From positions 806,001 to 870,000 of the forward strand of contig NZ_JACICC010000001.1 of the NCBI RefSeq assembly GCF_014195635.1: a DNA stretch of 64,000 nt, in the 5' to 3' direction. Numbering within the stretch: position 1 is the first letter of the stretch; each line of letters opens with the position of its first letter. This stretch comes from Pseudochelatococcus contaminans. GTDB lineage: Bacteria; Pseudomonadota; Alphaproteobacteria; Rhizobiales; Beijerinckiaceae. This document shows positions 1-9,090 of the stretch, one piece after another. The notes under the pieces were generated by a model. The model was given only the letters and a program-made list of their open reading frames with translations. It did not search any database and had not been told where the DNA came from. The translations under genes and the position numbers were made by a program.

Positions 1-589
1 TAAATTGTGGTTTGCTGCGGTCGATATGGAGGAAATGCATCAATTCCTCACGGCGCTCGACAGGCAGATCCTGCCACTCGTCAGCGGCATAAGTTGCCTC
101 GGCGACAATTCCAATGGGGCTATCCGGGGCAAGCTGGTGCAGAGCTTGGACGATATCGGGATCGAAGGACATCAATGCGATTCGGGCGCGACAGCCGCGA
201 ACGATTTCAGCCGTGCGGCGTGCCAACGTCAGGTCGCCGTCGAAGCGGCTCTTGATCTCAACGATCAGCGGAACGCGGTCGGCAATTGCCTCTATATAGG
301 CGTCGAGCCGGGTTATCCGGTCACTCGTTTGCCTGAGAGGGATATCCGCCAGTTCGGAGGCGGGCAGGGCATCGACACGGCCTTGCCCATGCGTCAGCCG
401 GTCGAGGGTGAAGTCGTGAAACACGACAGCTTCACCATCGGCCGTGATCTGAACGTCGCATTCAACAGCGAAACCCGCCTGCACGGCGCGCTCCGCAGCT
501 GATGGCGTATTTTCGACAATCCCGGCAGCGGCATCATGCAGCCCGCGATGGGCGATGGGGCGCGCAGTCAGCCACGCGGGAGCCGGCAT
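1..589 (-). CDS. Glycerophosphodiester phosphodiesterase (3' end outside window)
   Basis: The minus strand from the ATG at 589 stays open to the window edge, giving about 196 residues without a stop. The N-terminus carries the GDPD signature: AHRG near residue 13, then ENTPSA, ECDVQITADG and VVFHD, which are the metal- and substrate-binding positions of the TIM-barrel phosphodiesterases that cleave glycerophosphodiesters to glycerol 3-phosphate and an alcohol. No signal peptide is visible, so it is probably cytoplasmic. Its ATG overlaps the TAA of the upstream RidA gene by one base (TAATG), which implies translational coupling. The C-terminal third is not in the window. Confidence 0.88.
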   Translation of the reverse strand, partial: MPAPAWLTARPIAHRGLHDAAAGIVENTPSAAERAVQAGFAVECDVQITADGEAVVFHDFTLDRLTHGQGRVDALPASELADIPLRQTSDRITRLDAYIEAIADRVPLIVEIKSRFDGDLTLARRTAEIVRGCRARIALMSFDPDIVQALHQLAPDSPIGIVAEATYAADEWQDLPVERREELMHFLHIDRSKPQF

Positions 590-1059
590 TACGCAACCTC
601 GAAAATAGCCTCAACTTCAACAGCCGCGCCAAGCGGCAGCTCGGCGACGCCGACTGTGGAGCGGGCATGCCGACCGGCATCACCAAGCACTGCGACGACG
701 AGATCGGAAGCGCCGTTCATGACAGGCGCAATCGCCGTGAAGCCGGACGCGACATTGATAAAGCCGCCGAGGCGCACTACGCGAACGATTCGCGACAGGT
801 CACCGACAGCGGCCTGAGCCTGGGCGAGCACGTTGATGGCGGCAAGGCGCGCGGCCTCCGCGGCGGCCTCGGGATCGACATCCGCGCCGACCTTGCCCTT
901 GTGCTGGGCGGCAAGGGTGCCATCGCCCTGAAGCGGCAACTGCCCCGAAATGACGAGCAGCGAACCCGACTGAACAAAGGAAACGTAGTTCGCAACAGGC
1001 GTGGCGGGCGTGGGCAGGGTGATGCCGAGTTCTGCAAGCCGGGTATCGATAGCGCTCAT
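589..1059 (-). CDS. RidA/YjgF family protein
   Basis: The 156-residue product belongs to the YjgF/YER057c/UK114 family. Canonical RidA hydrolyses reactive enamine/imine intermediates from PLP enzymes. The C-terminal block ARSTVGVAELP keeps the arginine that binds the substrate carboxylate in RidA, followed by VEVEAIFEV. At about 156 residues it is longer than canonical RidA (about 128) and resembles the longer subfamily often encoded beside other metabolic genes, so the substrate is uncertain. It is translationally coupled to the downstream glycerophosphodiesterase. Confidence 0.85.
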   Translation of the reverse strand: MSAIDTRLAELGITLPTPATPVANYVSFVQSGSLLVISGQLPLQGDGTLAAQHKGKVGADVDPEAAAEAARLAAINVLAQAQAAVGDLSRIVRVVRLGGFINVASGFTAIAPVMNGASDLVVAVLGDAGRHARSTVGVAELPLGAAVEVEAIFEVA

Positions 1060-1212
1060 GGCCTCATCTTTCTGTCGTCATGGCGACGGGAGCGGAAGGC
1101 TTCCGCCGAATCGGTGACCGGACAAGTGGCAGGTATCATGACCCACCGCAGCCGGTAGCGCTATATAATCAGGGAATAGCGCGGCTACCGAGTCATTTCC
1201 TGCCGCTTCGTA

Positions 1213-1548
1213 TCAGGAAAAATCGTTTTCCCCGGCATTGCCCTCAGCGTCTTTCACACCCTCGGTGTCTGCAAGACGCGCCTGAGCGCGGGTGACGGCC
1301 TCCGGTGCAATTCCGGCATTCGCTGCAAAAGCGACAAGCAACGTTTCATCGCTCATAAGATAATCCAGAATAGCCGTCAGAAAACCTGGCCGCGCGGCAG
1401 CATCGCGCAAGGTTTCAGGCCCAAGCCCGGTCACCGCGAGAAAACGGCCCAACCGCTCTGGATCGCTTGCGAGAAATGACAACGCGGCGATAGCCAACGC
1501 CTCGTGCGTAAAATCCGCCTTGTCGACAGTTGGACGATTCATGATCAA
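1213..1548 (-). CDS. DUF3572 family protein
   Basis: A 111-residue acidic helical protein with the pattern ALAIAALSFLASDPERLGRF and an ILDYLMSDETLLVAFA block, which I recognise as the DUF3572 family of alphaproteobacteria. It has no catalytic motif, signal peptide or membrane segment. It is divergent from divK, sharing a 164-bp spacer; this pairing is common in Hyphomicrobiales. The function is unknown, and a regulatory link to DivK is only a guess from position. Confidence 0.7.
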   Translation of the reverse strand: MIMNRPTVDKADFTHEALAIAALSFLASDPERLGRFLAVTGLGPETLRDAAARPGFLTAILDYLMSDETLLVAFAANAGIAPEAVTRAQARLADTEGVKDAEGNAGENDFS

Positions 1549-1712
1549 AATTTGCCTTTCATCAATAGGTTACTGATATATAAGTAGAGTATAGGGTGTT
1601 GCATGCAAAACAGCCAGCCGGCACGGGTGGAAATGCCGGGCATGCACATCGTCAGGCGCGTCCTTGGCTTCTCGCGAGGAGGCGGACGCAACAGGAATGA
1701 TGAGGCGCGTGC

Positions 1713-2087
1713 ATGGTCAGCACAGTACTGATCGTCGAAGATAACGAGTTGAATATGAAGCTCTTCGGCGATTTGCTGGAAGCTCATGGCTATGCCACGA
1801 TCAAAGCGACCAACGGCCGCGAAGCCATGGAACTCGCGTCGGAACACAAGCCCAACCTTATCATCATGGATATTCAGCTGCCGGAGATTTCGGGAATCGA
1901 AGTCACGGAATGGCTGAAAGCCGACGCGGATTTGCGTAGCATCCCGGTGATCGCGGTAACCGCTTTCGCCATGAAGGGGGATGAAGAACGGATTCGGGCC
2001 AGCGGCTGCGAGGCCTATCTTTCCAAACCGATTTCGGTGGCGAAGTTTCTGGAGACAGTGCGTACATACGCGCCGCCATCCTCCTGA
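1713..2087 (+). CDS. divK: Single-domain response regulator DivK
   Basis: A 124-residue stand-alone receiver domain. The acidic pocket is E9/D10, the phospho-acceptor is D53 (IIMDIQLP), the switch threonine is T83 (AVTAF) and the conserved lysine is K105 (LSKP). In alphaproteobacteria DivK is phosphorylated and dephosphorylated by PleC/DivJ-type kinases and controls CtrA through DivL-CckA, setting cell-cycle progression and polarity. The usual downstream partner pleD (diguanylate cyclase response regulator) is absent here; rpmG follows on the opposite strand. Confidence 0.9.
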   Translation: MVSTVLIVEDNELNMKLFGDLLEAHGYATIKATNGREAMELASEHKPNLIIMDIQLPEISGIEVTEWLKADADLRSIPVIAVTAFAMKGDEERIRASGCEAYLSKPISVAKFLETVRTYAPPSS

Positions 2088-2311
2088 ACATCAAGCCGTT
2101 TTCCGCATTGCAAAATGAGTGTCTGGCGGTGCAGCGACGAAATCGTTTTACACTTGTTCCAGACTCACTATACAAATGATCGTTGAATTCCCTACGGAGT
2201 GCTCAGGTCCGCCGCATCTCCTGGGTCCGTGGGGCACCGGCCGGTGAGCGTCGCGTTTTATCGCATGCTCCCGGCCGGACTTCTTTCAGGCACCCATCAA
2301 TGCTCCGGCAA

Positions 2312-2346
2312 TAAAAAACGCCCTTGAAGCAAGGCTCCAAGGGCGT
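2312..2346 (-). terminator. Rho-independent terminator of rpmG
   Basis: Perfect 9-bp stem ACGCCCTTG/CAAGGGCGT (2318-2326 with 2338-2346), followed on the minus strand by TTTTTATT. It lies 27 bp after the rpmG stop codon. Confidence 0.9.
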
Positions 2347-2372
2347 TGATATTTGATCTCCGGAACCAGATC

Positions 2373-2540
2373 TTACTTGATCTTGGTTTCCTTGAACTCG
2401 ACGTGCTTGCGCACGACGGGGTCGTACTTGCGCTGAGACAGCTTGTCGGTCTGAGTGCGCGAGTTCTTCTTGGCGACGTAGAAATAGCCGGTGTCGGCGG
2501 TCGACAGCAGCTTGATCTTGATGGTTGTGGCCTTGGCCAT
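2373..2540 (-). CDS. rpmG: 50S ribosomal protein L33
   Basis: A 55-residue basic protein starting [18 protein letters not shown] and continuing with [10 protein letters not shown] and [18 protein letters not shown], the standard bacterial L33. It lacks the CxxC pairs of zinc-binding L33, so it is the zinc-independent C-minus form. The gene is monocistronic, with a strong terminator just downstream. In many relatives it follows divK-pleD; here it is convergent with divK. Confidence 0.95.
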   Translation of the reverse strand: MAKATTIKIKLLSTADTGYFYVAKKNSRTQTDKLSQRKYDPVVRKHVEFKETKIK

Positions 2541-2876
2541 GGCGGAACCTCTAGCAGGCTGACGCCTCTACGGGCGTCCGTAAAACTAAAAGAGCCGGAA
2601 AACCCGGCCATTCATGCAGTGACATGCAACATGCATACTTCGCTGTCAAGGCCTGAACCGTTTCCGTTGATCATCGCCGGTCTAAAAAACGTTATCGACA
2701 GGCTGGCAATGAAATCCTTGTTTTCGCCTTTCCAGCCTCGTAACGTAAGATGACATTTATGCGCAACGCTGCCGCAGGATCGGATTGTCATGATTCGCGA
2801 TCCAGCCGCAGTCAAGGCACAGACCCGGTCAGCCAGTCAGCAGGCGCTTACCGGATCTGGACGGAGGAATAAGGTT
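2541..2876. other. Intergenic region between rpmG and tatA
   Basis: 336 bp holding the divergent promoters of rpmG (minus) and tatA (plus). No credible gene is present; the reading frames here have no family features or good ribosome binding site. The only clear element is the tatA Shine-Dalgarno GGAGGAATAAGG just before 2877. The scpA-scpB genes that commonly precede tatA in Hyphomicrobiales are not here. Confidence 0.6.
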
Positions 2877-3116
2877 ATGGGTGGATTTGGCAGCATCTGG
2901 CACTGGGTCGTGGTCGGCGTCCTGGTTCTGATCCTGTTCGGCGGGCGCGGAAAAGTGTCCGATCTGATGGGTGACGTGGCCAAGGGTATCAAGGCGTTCA
3001 AGAAGGGCCTGTCCGACGATGACAAGCCTGCGGCGGAAACGGGCACGGCGACAGGCCGCGTTGCTCAGGATGACACCGTCAAGCCTGCCGCGACCGAGAA
3101 TACCAAAGTCAACTGA
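2877..3116 (+). CDS. tatA: Sec-independent protein translocase subunit TatA
   Basis: A 79-residue protein with one N-terminal membrane helix ([18 protein letters not shown]), the FGGRGK hinge and an amphipathic helix ([16 protein letters not shown]), followed by a polar tail. TatA polymerises to form the conduit for folded twin-arginine substrates. I chose the ATG at 2877, preceded by GGAGG at good distance; an in-frame upstream start would add 29 residues before the membrane helix and fits the family badly. It heads tatA-tatB-tatC. Confidence 0.95.
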   Translation: MGGFGSIWHWVVVGVLVLILFGGRGKVSDLMGDVAKGIKAFKKGLSDDDKPAAETGTATGRVAQDDTVKPAATENTKVN

Positions 3117-3266
3117 AAACGGGTTACGCGTTCTCCGAATGCGGGCTTTGCCGTTCACACGGCATGCCTTGTGATTCTGGATAAGCCTGTTGAATTGCAA
3201 TTGATTAAAGGAAAGCCCTGATGTTGTTTGTCAGGGTTATCCGTCACAAGACGTATAGAGCGCGGC

Positions 3267-3866
3267 ATGTTCGATTTGAGTTGGAGCGAGCTTCTGCTGG
3301 TGGGGGCCATCGCGCTGGTCGTCATCGGCCCGCGTGAACTCCCGCGGGTTTTGCGAACGGCCGGGCAGATGCTGGCAAAGCTCAAGCGCACGGCAGCGGA
3401 TTTTCAGGCGCATTTCAGCGCGGCGATGCGCGAGGCGGAGCTGGATGAGTTGCATAACGCCGTCGACAAGGTGAAAACGGCTGCCGGTCATATTCCATCC
3501 AAAACGTTCGACCCGTTGCGCAACGTGCGTGACGAATTGCGTGATGCGATTCAGAAGCCGACGTCAACCGCGTCCTCCACGCCCGGGCCGGATGGTGTGT
3601 CGCGTTTCAGCAGCCTTGCGGAAAATGCCGCTGCAGCAACTCCTCCGCTTGTACATACCCCTGCGAATATCGAATCGCTGCCAGCGGAGGCTTTGCCCAA
3701 GCGGCGGAAGGGCAAACGTGCGCGTGTCATTGTTGCCGCACCTCGTGACGTGGTCAAACCATTGGCCAGCCCAACTCGCCGGTCGTCGCGTCTTTACAGA
3801 AAAGTGCGGTTTTCCGCCTTTCCGGCCCATCCGCGCCGGACACCCGACAGGGAGGGTGGAGCATGA
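3267..3866 (+). CDS. tatB: Sec-independent protein translocase subunit TatB
   Basis: A 199-residue protein beginning MFDLSWSELLLVGAIALVVI, with the GPRELPRVLR hinge typical of TatB, an amphipathic and coiled helix to about residue 75, then a long Pro/Ala-rich tail and a basic end. TatB with TatC forms the receptor for twin-arginine signal peptides. The 150-bp gap after tatA contains a CCCTGA/TCAGGG stem-loop near 3216-3236. An upstream in-frame TTG would add 13 residues and is rejected on family alignment. The stop overlaps the tatC start (ATGA). Confidence 0.93.
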   Translation: MFDLSWSELLLVGAIALVVIGPRELPRVLRTAGQMLAKLKRTAADFQAHFSAAMREAELDELHNAVDKVKTAAGHIPSKTFDPLRNVRDELRDAIQKPTSTASSTPGPDGVSRFSSLAENAAAATPPLVHTPANIESLPAEALPKRRKGKRARVIVAAPRDVVKPLASPTRRSSRLYRKVRFSAFPAHPRRTPDREGGA

Positions 3867-4717
3867 GCACTTCCGAATCCGTACAAGGGGATGATCCCCT
3901 GAACGCCAAGGCGTTACCGCCTCCAGATACGCTGGAAGATGAGATCGAGGCCTCCCGTGCGCCGCTTATCGATCATCTGATCGAGCTGCGCTCGCGCTTG
4001 CTGAAGGCAATGGCGGCTTTCATCATCGCGTTTTTTGTATCTTTCGCCTTTGCAAAGCAGATCTACAACATTCTGGTTTGGCCATATGTCTTCGCGGCAG
4101 GCGAGGGAGCTGATGTCCGGCTGATTTATACGGCCCCGCTGGAGTATCTGTTCACCCAGATCAAGATCGCGGCATTTGGCGCGGCCTTCATTTCTTTTCC
4201 TGTCATCGCGATACAGATATACAAGTTTGTGGCACCCGGCCTTTATCGCAATGAGAGGCAGGCGTTTGTCCCCTATCTCATCGCTACACCTGTGTTTTTC
4301 GTCCTGGGCGCTTTGGTGGTTTATTTTATCGCCATGCCTATCGTGATGCAGTTTTCGATCGGCCAGCAACAATCCGGCGCTGAGGGGCAGGCAGCTATCC
4401 AACTGCTCCCGAAGGTCAGCGAGTACCTGTCGCTGATTACAACGCTTATATTTGCGTTCGGAATATGCTTCCAGTTGCCGGTTATTCTGAATCTGCTTGG
4501 CCGGGCAGGCGTCGTTGATTCCGCTTATCTGAAGTCCAAGCGCCGCTATGCCATCGTCATCGTGTTCATCATTGCTGCGGTGCTCACCCCACCGGATGTG
4601 ATCAGCCAGATCGCTCTTGCGATCCCGACGCTGCTCCTTTACGAGCTTTCCATCGTCTCGGTTCGTATGATCGAGAAGAAGCGCGCTGCTGAGCAGGCTG
4701 CGCGTGAACAGGACTAA
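3863..4717 (+). CDS. tatC: Sec-independent protein translocase subunit TatC
   Basis: A 284-residue protein with six predicted membrane helices and the conserved N-terminal block PLIDHLIELRSRL, whose glutamate is part of the twin-arginine recognition site. The loop PLEYLFTQIKIA and the late LTPPDVISQ motif are also typical. It starts inside the last codons of tatB (4-bp ATGA overlap), so translation is probably coupled. The length is slightly above the usual 250-270 because of an acidic N-terminal extension of about 30 residues. Confidence 0.96.
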   Translation: MSTSESVQGDDPLNAKALPPPDTLEDEIEASRAPLIDHLIELRSRLLKAMAAFIIAFFVSFAFAKQIYNILVWPYVFAAGEGADVRLIYTAPLEYLFTQIKIAAFGAAFISFPVIAIQIYKFVAPGLYRNERQAFVPYLIATPVFFVLGALVVYFIAMPIVMQFSIGQQQSGAEGQAAIQLLPKVSEYLSLITTLIFAFGICFQLPVILNLLGRAGVVDSAYLKSKRRYAIVIVFIIAAVLTPPDVISQIALAIPTLLLYELSIVSVRMIEKKRAAEQAAREQD

Positions 4718-4798
4718 TTTCACGCGCCTTTTGTGCGCAGGCAATGGCAAAGCTTGAGGAGAAACGACGTCGCTCGCGCGCCGCCGTTCTGAAACGTC

Positions 4799-6094
4799 AT
4801 GCACGACATCCGCACTATCCGTGACGACCCGCAAGGTTTCGACAGCAATCTCGCGCGCAGAGGGCTGGCGCCAGCGGCGGATACCATCCTTGCGATTGAC
4901 GATCGCCGTAAGGCCGCGATTGCCTCGCTTCAGGTACTGCAGGAAAAGCGCAATGCGCTGTCAAAGGAAGTCGGGCAGGCGAAGTCCGCCAAGGACGAGG
5001 CGCGCGCGCAGACGCTGATGACCGAGGTATCAGCGCTCAAGGACGCCATGCAGGAGGCTGACGAAGCTCAGAAAGCTGCGATCACCGAACTGGATGACGT
5101 GCTTGCCGCAATCCCAAATCTGCCTCTGGCCGAAGTTCCCGAAGGCCCGGACGAAAGTGCCAATGTCGAGTATCACCGCGTTGGCGAGCCACGGCAGTAC
5201 GATTTTACCCCGCGGCAGCATTTCGATCTCGGCGAGCAACTTCGGTTGATGGATTTTGAAACGGCGGCGCGGCTGTCCGGATCGCGCTTTGTCGTGCTCA
5301 AAGGGCATCTGGCGCGGCTGGAGCGGGCGCTCGGTCAGTTCATGCTCGACACGCATACCCAGCACCACGGGTATACGGAGGTGAACCCGCCGCTACTGGT
5401 CAATGATGCACCCATGTTCGGCACGGCGCAGTTGCCAAAATTCTTCGACGACCAGTTTGCAGTTTCCGACAACAAATGGCTGATTCCAACGGCTGAAGTG
5501 CCATTGACAAATCTGGTGCGGGAAATGGTTTTGCCGGAAGGCGAACTGCCGCTTCGTTTCACGGCGCTGACGCCGTGCTTCCGCCGAGAGGCGGGTGCTG
5601 CGGGACGCGATACGCGCGGGATGCTGCGCCAGCACCAGTTCAGCAAGGTGGAACTGGTGTCGATCACGACGCCAGAGGCGTCCCGGGATGAGCATGAGCG
5701 CATGTTGCATTGCGCCGAGGCTGTATTGAAGGCGCTGGATCTGCATTATCGTGTCGTCACACTTTGCACCGGCGACATGGGGTTTGCCTCTCAAAAAACC
5801 TACGATATCGAAGTCTGGGTGCCGGGGCAGGAAGCCTATCGCGAGATTTCAAGCTGCTCGGTCTGCGGTGATTTTCAGGCGCGGCGCATGAATGCGCGCT
5901 ATCGTCCGGATGACGAGAAAGCGCATGGCAAGGGGCCTCGCTTCGTGCATACGCTGAACGGTTCCGGCACGGCGGTTGGCCGGGCGCTCATTGCCGTGAT
6001 GGAAACGTGGCAGAATGCCGATGGTTCGATAACGGTGCCGCCGGTGCTGCGGCCTTACATGGGCGGCGTCGAGCGTGTCGCGGCGGCTGACTGA
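4799..6094 (+). CDS. serS: Seryl-tRNA synthetase
   Basis: A 431-residue class II aminoacyl-tRNA synthetase. The N-terminal coiled-coil arm (about 30-105) is followed by the catalytic core with motif 2 ([20 protein letters not shown]) and motif 3 ([17 protein letters not shown]). It charges tRNA-Ser, and tRNA-Sec where that exists. It lies 81 bp downstream of tatC and 28 bp upstream of surE, in the tatABC-serS-surE-pcm order common in alphaproteobacteria, and is probably cotranscribed with it. Confidence 0.97.
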   Translation: MHDIRTIRDDPQGFDSNLARRGLAPAADTILAIDDRRKAAIASLQVLQEKRNALSKEVGQAKSAKDEARAQTLMTEVSALKDAMQEADEAQKAAITELDDVLAAIPNLPLAEVPEGPDESANVEYHRVGEPRQYDFTPRQHFDLGEQLRLMDFETAARLSGSRFVVLKGHLARLERALGQFMLDTHTQHHGYTEVNPPLLVNDAPMFGTAQLPKFFDDQFAVSDNKWLIPTAEVPLTNLVREMVLPEGELPLRFTALTPCFRREAGAAGRDTRGMLRQHQFSKVELVSITTPEASRDEHERMLHCAEAVLKALDLHYRVVTLCTGDMGFASQKTYDIEVWVPGQEAYREISSCSVCGDFQARRMNARYRPDDEKAHGKGPRFVHTLNGSGTAVGRALIAVMETWQNADGSITVPPVLRPYMGGVERVAAAD

Positions 6095-6122
6095 GGGTGA
6101 CAGACCGGGCAGGGGGGCGAAC

Positions 6123-6896
6123 ATGCGCATACTGGTAAGCAACGACGACGGAATCAATGCTGAAGGCCTTGGCGTACTTGAAAAGGTCGCAGCCGAGTTG
6201 TCGTCGGATGTCTGGGTCGTTGCACCGGAGACCGACCAGAGCGGCGTTTCCCATTCCCTTTCCCTGCACGATCCGCTGCGGATGCGCGAGCTTGGCGGCA
6301 ATCGCTTCGCCGTCTCCGGCACGCCGACAGATTGCATCATCATGGCCGTCCGGCATCTGTTTCAGGATGAACTCCCGGATCTCGTGCTGTCAGGCATCAA
6401 CCGGGGCCAAAACGTAGCCGAGGACGTGATCTATTCCGGCACCGTCGCGGCGGCTATGGAAGGGACCATCTTCGGTATTCCGTCGATTGCCCTGTCGCAG
6501 GTCTATGGTCCCGGCGGGCGGGCAGAGACACGCTGGGACAGCAGCGCGGCGCATGCAGCGGATGTCATCCGACAAATCGTTGACGCGGGCATCGATCCCG
6601 GTGTGCTGGTCAACGTCAATTTTCCGGACTGCGCATCGGAAGAGGTGGAAGGCATTGCCGTCACGGCGCAAGGCCGGCGCAATATCGCCTTCATGAAGGT
6701 TGAAGAACGCGAAGACGGACGCGGCAGGCCATATTATTGGTTGATGGGCGCGCGAGCGCCACACGAACCAAAGGACGGCACCGATCTGTGGGCCGTGCGT
6801 AATAAGCGGATTGCGGTCACGCCATTGCAGATCGACCTCACACATGAGCCTAGCATGACACGCTATGCCAGCCTCTTTCACGGCCAGCGTCAATAG
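6123..6896 (+). CDS. surE: 5'/3'-nucleotidase SurE
   Basis: A 257-residue metal-dependent nucleotidase. The N-terminus MRILVSNDDG supplies the D8/D9 metal ligands, and the blocks SGTPTDC and SGINRGQNVAEDVIYSGT complete the active site. SurE dephosphorylates nucleoside monophosphates and is linked to stationary-phase survival. The ATG at 6123 is used because the family motif starts at once; an in-frame start 48 bp upstream overlaps the serS end. The pairing with pcm, 8 bp downstream, is widely conserved. Confidence 0.95.
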   Translation: MRILVSNDDGINAEGLGVLEKVAAELSSDVWVVAPETDQSGVSHSLSLHDPLRMRELGGNRFAVSGTPTDCIIMAVRHLFQDELPDLVLSGINRGQNVAEDVIYSGTVAAAMEGTIFGIPSIALSQVYGPGGRAETRWDSSAAHAADVIRQIVDAGIDPGVLVNVNFPDCASEEVEGIAVTAQGRRNIAFMKVEEREDGRGRPYYWLMGARAPHEPKDGTDLWAVRNKRIAVTPLQIDLTHEPSMTRYASLFHGQRQ

Positions 6897-6904
6897 TATC
6901 GCAG

Positions 6905-7615
6905 ATGCCTCCGGACGGTAGCAACGCGATTGCGGCAAGAGGCGCGGAGAAAACGGTCGCCTTTCTGTTGGCCTTGCGGGAACGCGGCATCAGAGATACG
7001 GCGCTGCTGCGGGCGATGGAACTCGCGCCGCGTGATCTGTTCGCACCGCGTCGTTTCAGCGATCTGGCGCGCGCGGATATATCGCTGCCCTTATCCTGCG
7101 GCCAGACGATGACCGCACCGGGTATCATCGCCCGTATGTTGTTGGCATTGAAGGTGACATCCGAACACCGCGTATTCGAAGTCGGGTCCGGGTCCGGGTA
7201 TGTCTCGGCCGTTCTCGCACGGCTTGCGCATGAAGTCATATCGACGGAAAGATATCGCACTTTGGCGATGGCCGCAGGTGAGCGTCTGGCCACGCTTGAA
7301 CTGAATAACGTGCTCGTGCTGCCTGCTGACGGGCTGGCAGCTGAAACAGTTTCCGGCAAGCGATTCGATCGCATCCTGCTTAACGGTGCCGTTCCCGACG
7401 TTTTCCCCGATGTCTTACTCAACGCATTGAGTCCTGACGGCATTCTCGTCGGCGCACTTGTCGTCGCTGGTGAGCCAAGACTGATTCGTGTCACCCGGCA
7501 TGTGCCGGAGGAGGATGCCGCTGCGTCATCCACGGATGGAGACACGTTCGCACATGAAGACCTTGGACTGATCAGGTTGCCGCCGTTGGCGCACGGCGTC
7601 GCAAAAGTCCTATAG
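6905..7615 (+). CDS. pcm: Protein-L-isoaspartate O-methyltransferase
   Basis: A 236-residue PCMT family methyltransferase that repairs isomerised aspartyl residues in aged proteins using S-adenosylmethionine. The SAM motif I is VFEVGSGSGYVSAVLA (about 96-111), and the upstream PLSCGQTMTAPGI block is the family signature before it. It follows surE by 8 bp and belongs to the same operon. Three 15-bp tandem repeats lie immediately after the stop codon. Confidence 0.92.
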   Translation: MPPDGSNAIAARGAEKTVAFLLALRERGIRDTALLRAMELAPRDLFAPRRFSDLARADISLPLSCGQTMTAPGIIARMLLALKVTSEHRVFEVGSGSGYVSAVLARLAHEVISTERYRTLAMAAGERLATLELNNVLVLPADGLAAETVSGKRFDRILLNGAVPDVFPDVLLNALSPDGILVGALVVAGEPRLIRVTRHVPEEDAAASSTDGDTFAHEDLGLIRLPPLAHGVAKVL

Positions 7616-7630
7616 GCATATTCCGCTTGG

Positions 7631-7670
7631 CCCTGGAATGCCTGGCCCAGGAATGCCTGACCCTGGAATA
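7631..7670. repeat. 15-bp tandem repeat, about 2.7 copies
   Basis: CCCTGGAATGCCTGG, CCCAGGAATGCCTGA and CCCTGGAATA follow each other without spacers, 15 bp after the pcm stop. The 15-bp period is a multiple of three and the repeat is in phase with pcm, so it may be the remnant of a former pcm C-terminus or slippage DNA. It does not look like a terminator. Confidence 0.75.
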
Positions 7671-7844
7671 AAGACAGCACGGCAGATCCACTCGTCCGAA
7701 TTGTGTTTATGAAGCCATGTTTGTGAAGAATTCGGTGTCAAGGTGAATCAAATCGCGACAAATTCAGGTTTGGCAACGCTTGTTTAACCAGAATCCGATC
7801 TTATCAGGGGCATCGAAGTTCACGCGTAGGGGTTAGGTGGGACG

Positions 7845-9053
7845 ATGCCTCAGAGCGAAAAAACGTTGCTGCCATTGATGCATGTGGGGTCCATCCAGCG
7901 CCTTGCTATTGCCGGGCTCCTTGCCGGTGTCACTGCCGCTTGCAGTTCTGACACCATGCGCTTTGCCGACAATCCATTCTCGAATCCATTCGGGCAGGGT
8001 CAGACTGCTGACGCAACCACAACTGCAAGCATCAGTCCGTCGCCAGCTCCGCAGGTCTATTCGTCGCCGTTGGCGCCGCCCCAATCTGCCTCGCCTGTGA
8101 GGCAGGCCGCACAGAGTGCTGTAGCATCGGGCCCCGTGGCGGCAGTGGGGGGGTCGGCAAAAGGCTGGACGGCTCAGGGCGGCTCGCCGGTCTATGTTGG
8201 CACGGCGGATACGCTGGCCACGCTTTCAGGGCGCTACAACGTGCCTTCAGCCGCAATTCTGGCTGCCAACGGGCTATCGAGCGCTTCGCAGATCGCCCCC
8301 GGCCAGCAGCTTACGATTCCGGTCTACAATCCCGGCGGTGGAGCGCTGCCGTCGAGCGCGGCCGTTGCTTCCGCGCCGCAGGTGGAGAGCACCTTTGCCG
8401 CTCCGGCGCAGCATGCAACCGCACAGCCGGTGCGCAGGGCAGAAACCGTTTCCGGCTCTCTGAACGAACAGGCTGCGCGGCTCGGTCAAACCAGTCCTGC
8501 CGTTGCTCCTCCCGCGCGGCAGGTCGTCGCGTCGTTGCCGACCGCCACGGATGCCATCAAGCCGACGCCTGCACAGCAAAAGGCGATTGCCACAGTCTCT
8601 CCGACCCCGGCCGCTCCGCCCGCAGCTGAACAGGCTGCCGCATCGAAACCCGAACCTGCTCAAGCCTCGAAAGCTGAGGATACCGGCGGCAGCGGCTTCC
8701 GGTGGCCGGCACGAGGCCGCGTTATCAACGGTTTCGGTAAAGGAAACGAGGGTATCAATATCGCCGTACCGGAGGGAACGCCGGTAAAAGCCGCAGAGGG
8801 CGGTGTCGTCGCCTATGCGGGCAGCGAGTTGAAGGGGTATGGTAATCTTGTGCTTGTCCGCCATGACAATGGCTGGGTCAGCGCATATGCAAACAATGCC
8901 GAGTTGAAAGTGAAGCGCGGCGACAAGGTCGCGCGTGGCCAGACCATTGCCCGTTCGGGGCAGACGGGTAACGTCACCTCACCGCAGCTTCACTTTGAGC
9001 TTCGCAAGGGATCAACCCCTGTGGACCCGCTGCCGCACCTCGCTGGCTTATAA
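7845..9053 (+). CDS. NlpD-like lipoprotein with LysM and degenerate M23 domains
   Basis: A 402-residue envelope protein. It has a hydrophobic N-terminus ending at C33 (AGVTAAC, a probable lipobox), a Pro/Ala/Gln-rich linker, a LysM domain at about 114-160 and a C-terminal LytM/M23 domain (about 285-400). The metal ligands of active M23 peptidases are not kept: the HxxxD site reads NEGIN and the HxH site reads YANN. This is like NlpD, which activates periplasmic amidases rather than cutting peptidoglycan itself. The partner could be the AMIN amidase at 26640. It continues the surE-pcm cluster, as in many proteobacteria. Confidence 0.88.
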   Translation: MPQSEKTLLPLMHVGSIQRLAIAGLLAGVTAACSSDTMRFADNPFSNPFGQGQTADATTTASISPSPAPQVYSSPLAPPQSASPVRQAAQSAVASGPVAAVGGSAKGWTAQGGSPVYVGTADTLATLSGRYNVPSAAILAANGLSSASQIAPGQQLTIPVYNPGGGALPSSAAVASAPQVESTFAAPAQHATAQPVRRAETVSGSLNEQAARLGQTSPAVAPPARQVVASLPTATDAIKPTPAQQKAIATVSPTPAAPPAAEQAAASKPEPAQASKAEDTGGSGFRWPARGRVINGFGKGNEGINIAVPEGTPVKAAEGGVVAYAGSELKGYGNLVLVRHDNGWVSAYANNAELKVKRGDKVARGQTIARSGQTGNVTSPQLHFELRKGSTPVDPLPHLAGL

Positions 9054-9090
9054 GGCATCAGTACATTGTAGAATGCTGAAACATAGAAAA

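Noticed and set aside
2346-2753. Plus-strand frame across rpmG and the region before tatA
   Set aside because: Antisense to L33 and its terminator; no ribosome binding site or homology recognised.
6850-7680. Minus-strand frame opposite pcm including FQGQA/FLGQA-type pentapeptides
   Set aside because: The pentapeptides come from the 15-bp tandem repeat downstream of pcm; the rest is a shadow of the methyltransferase. It is not a pentapeptide-repeat protein.
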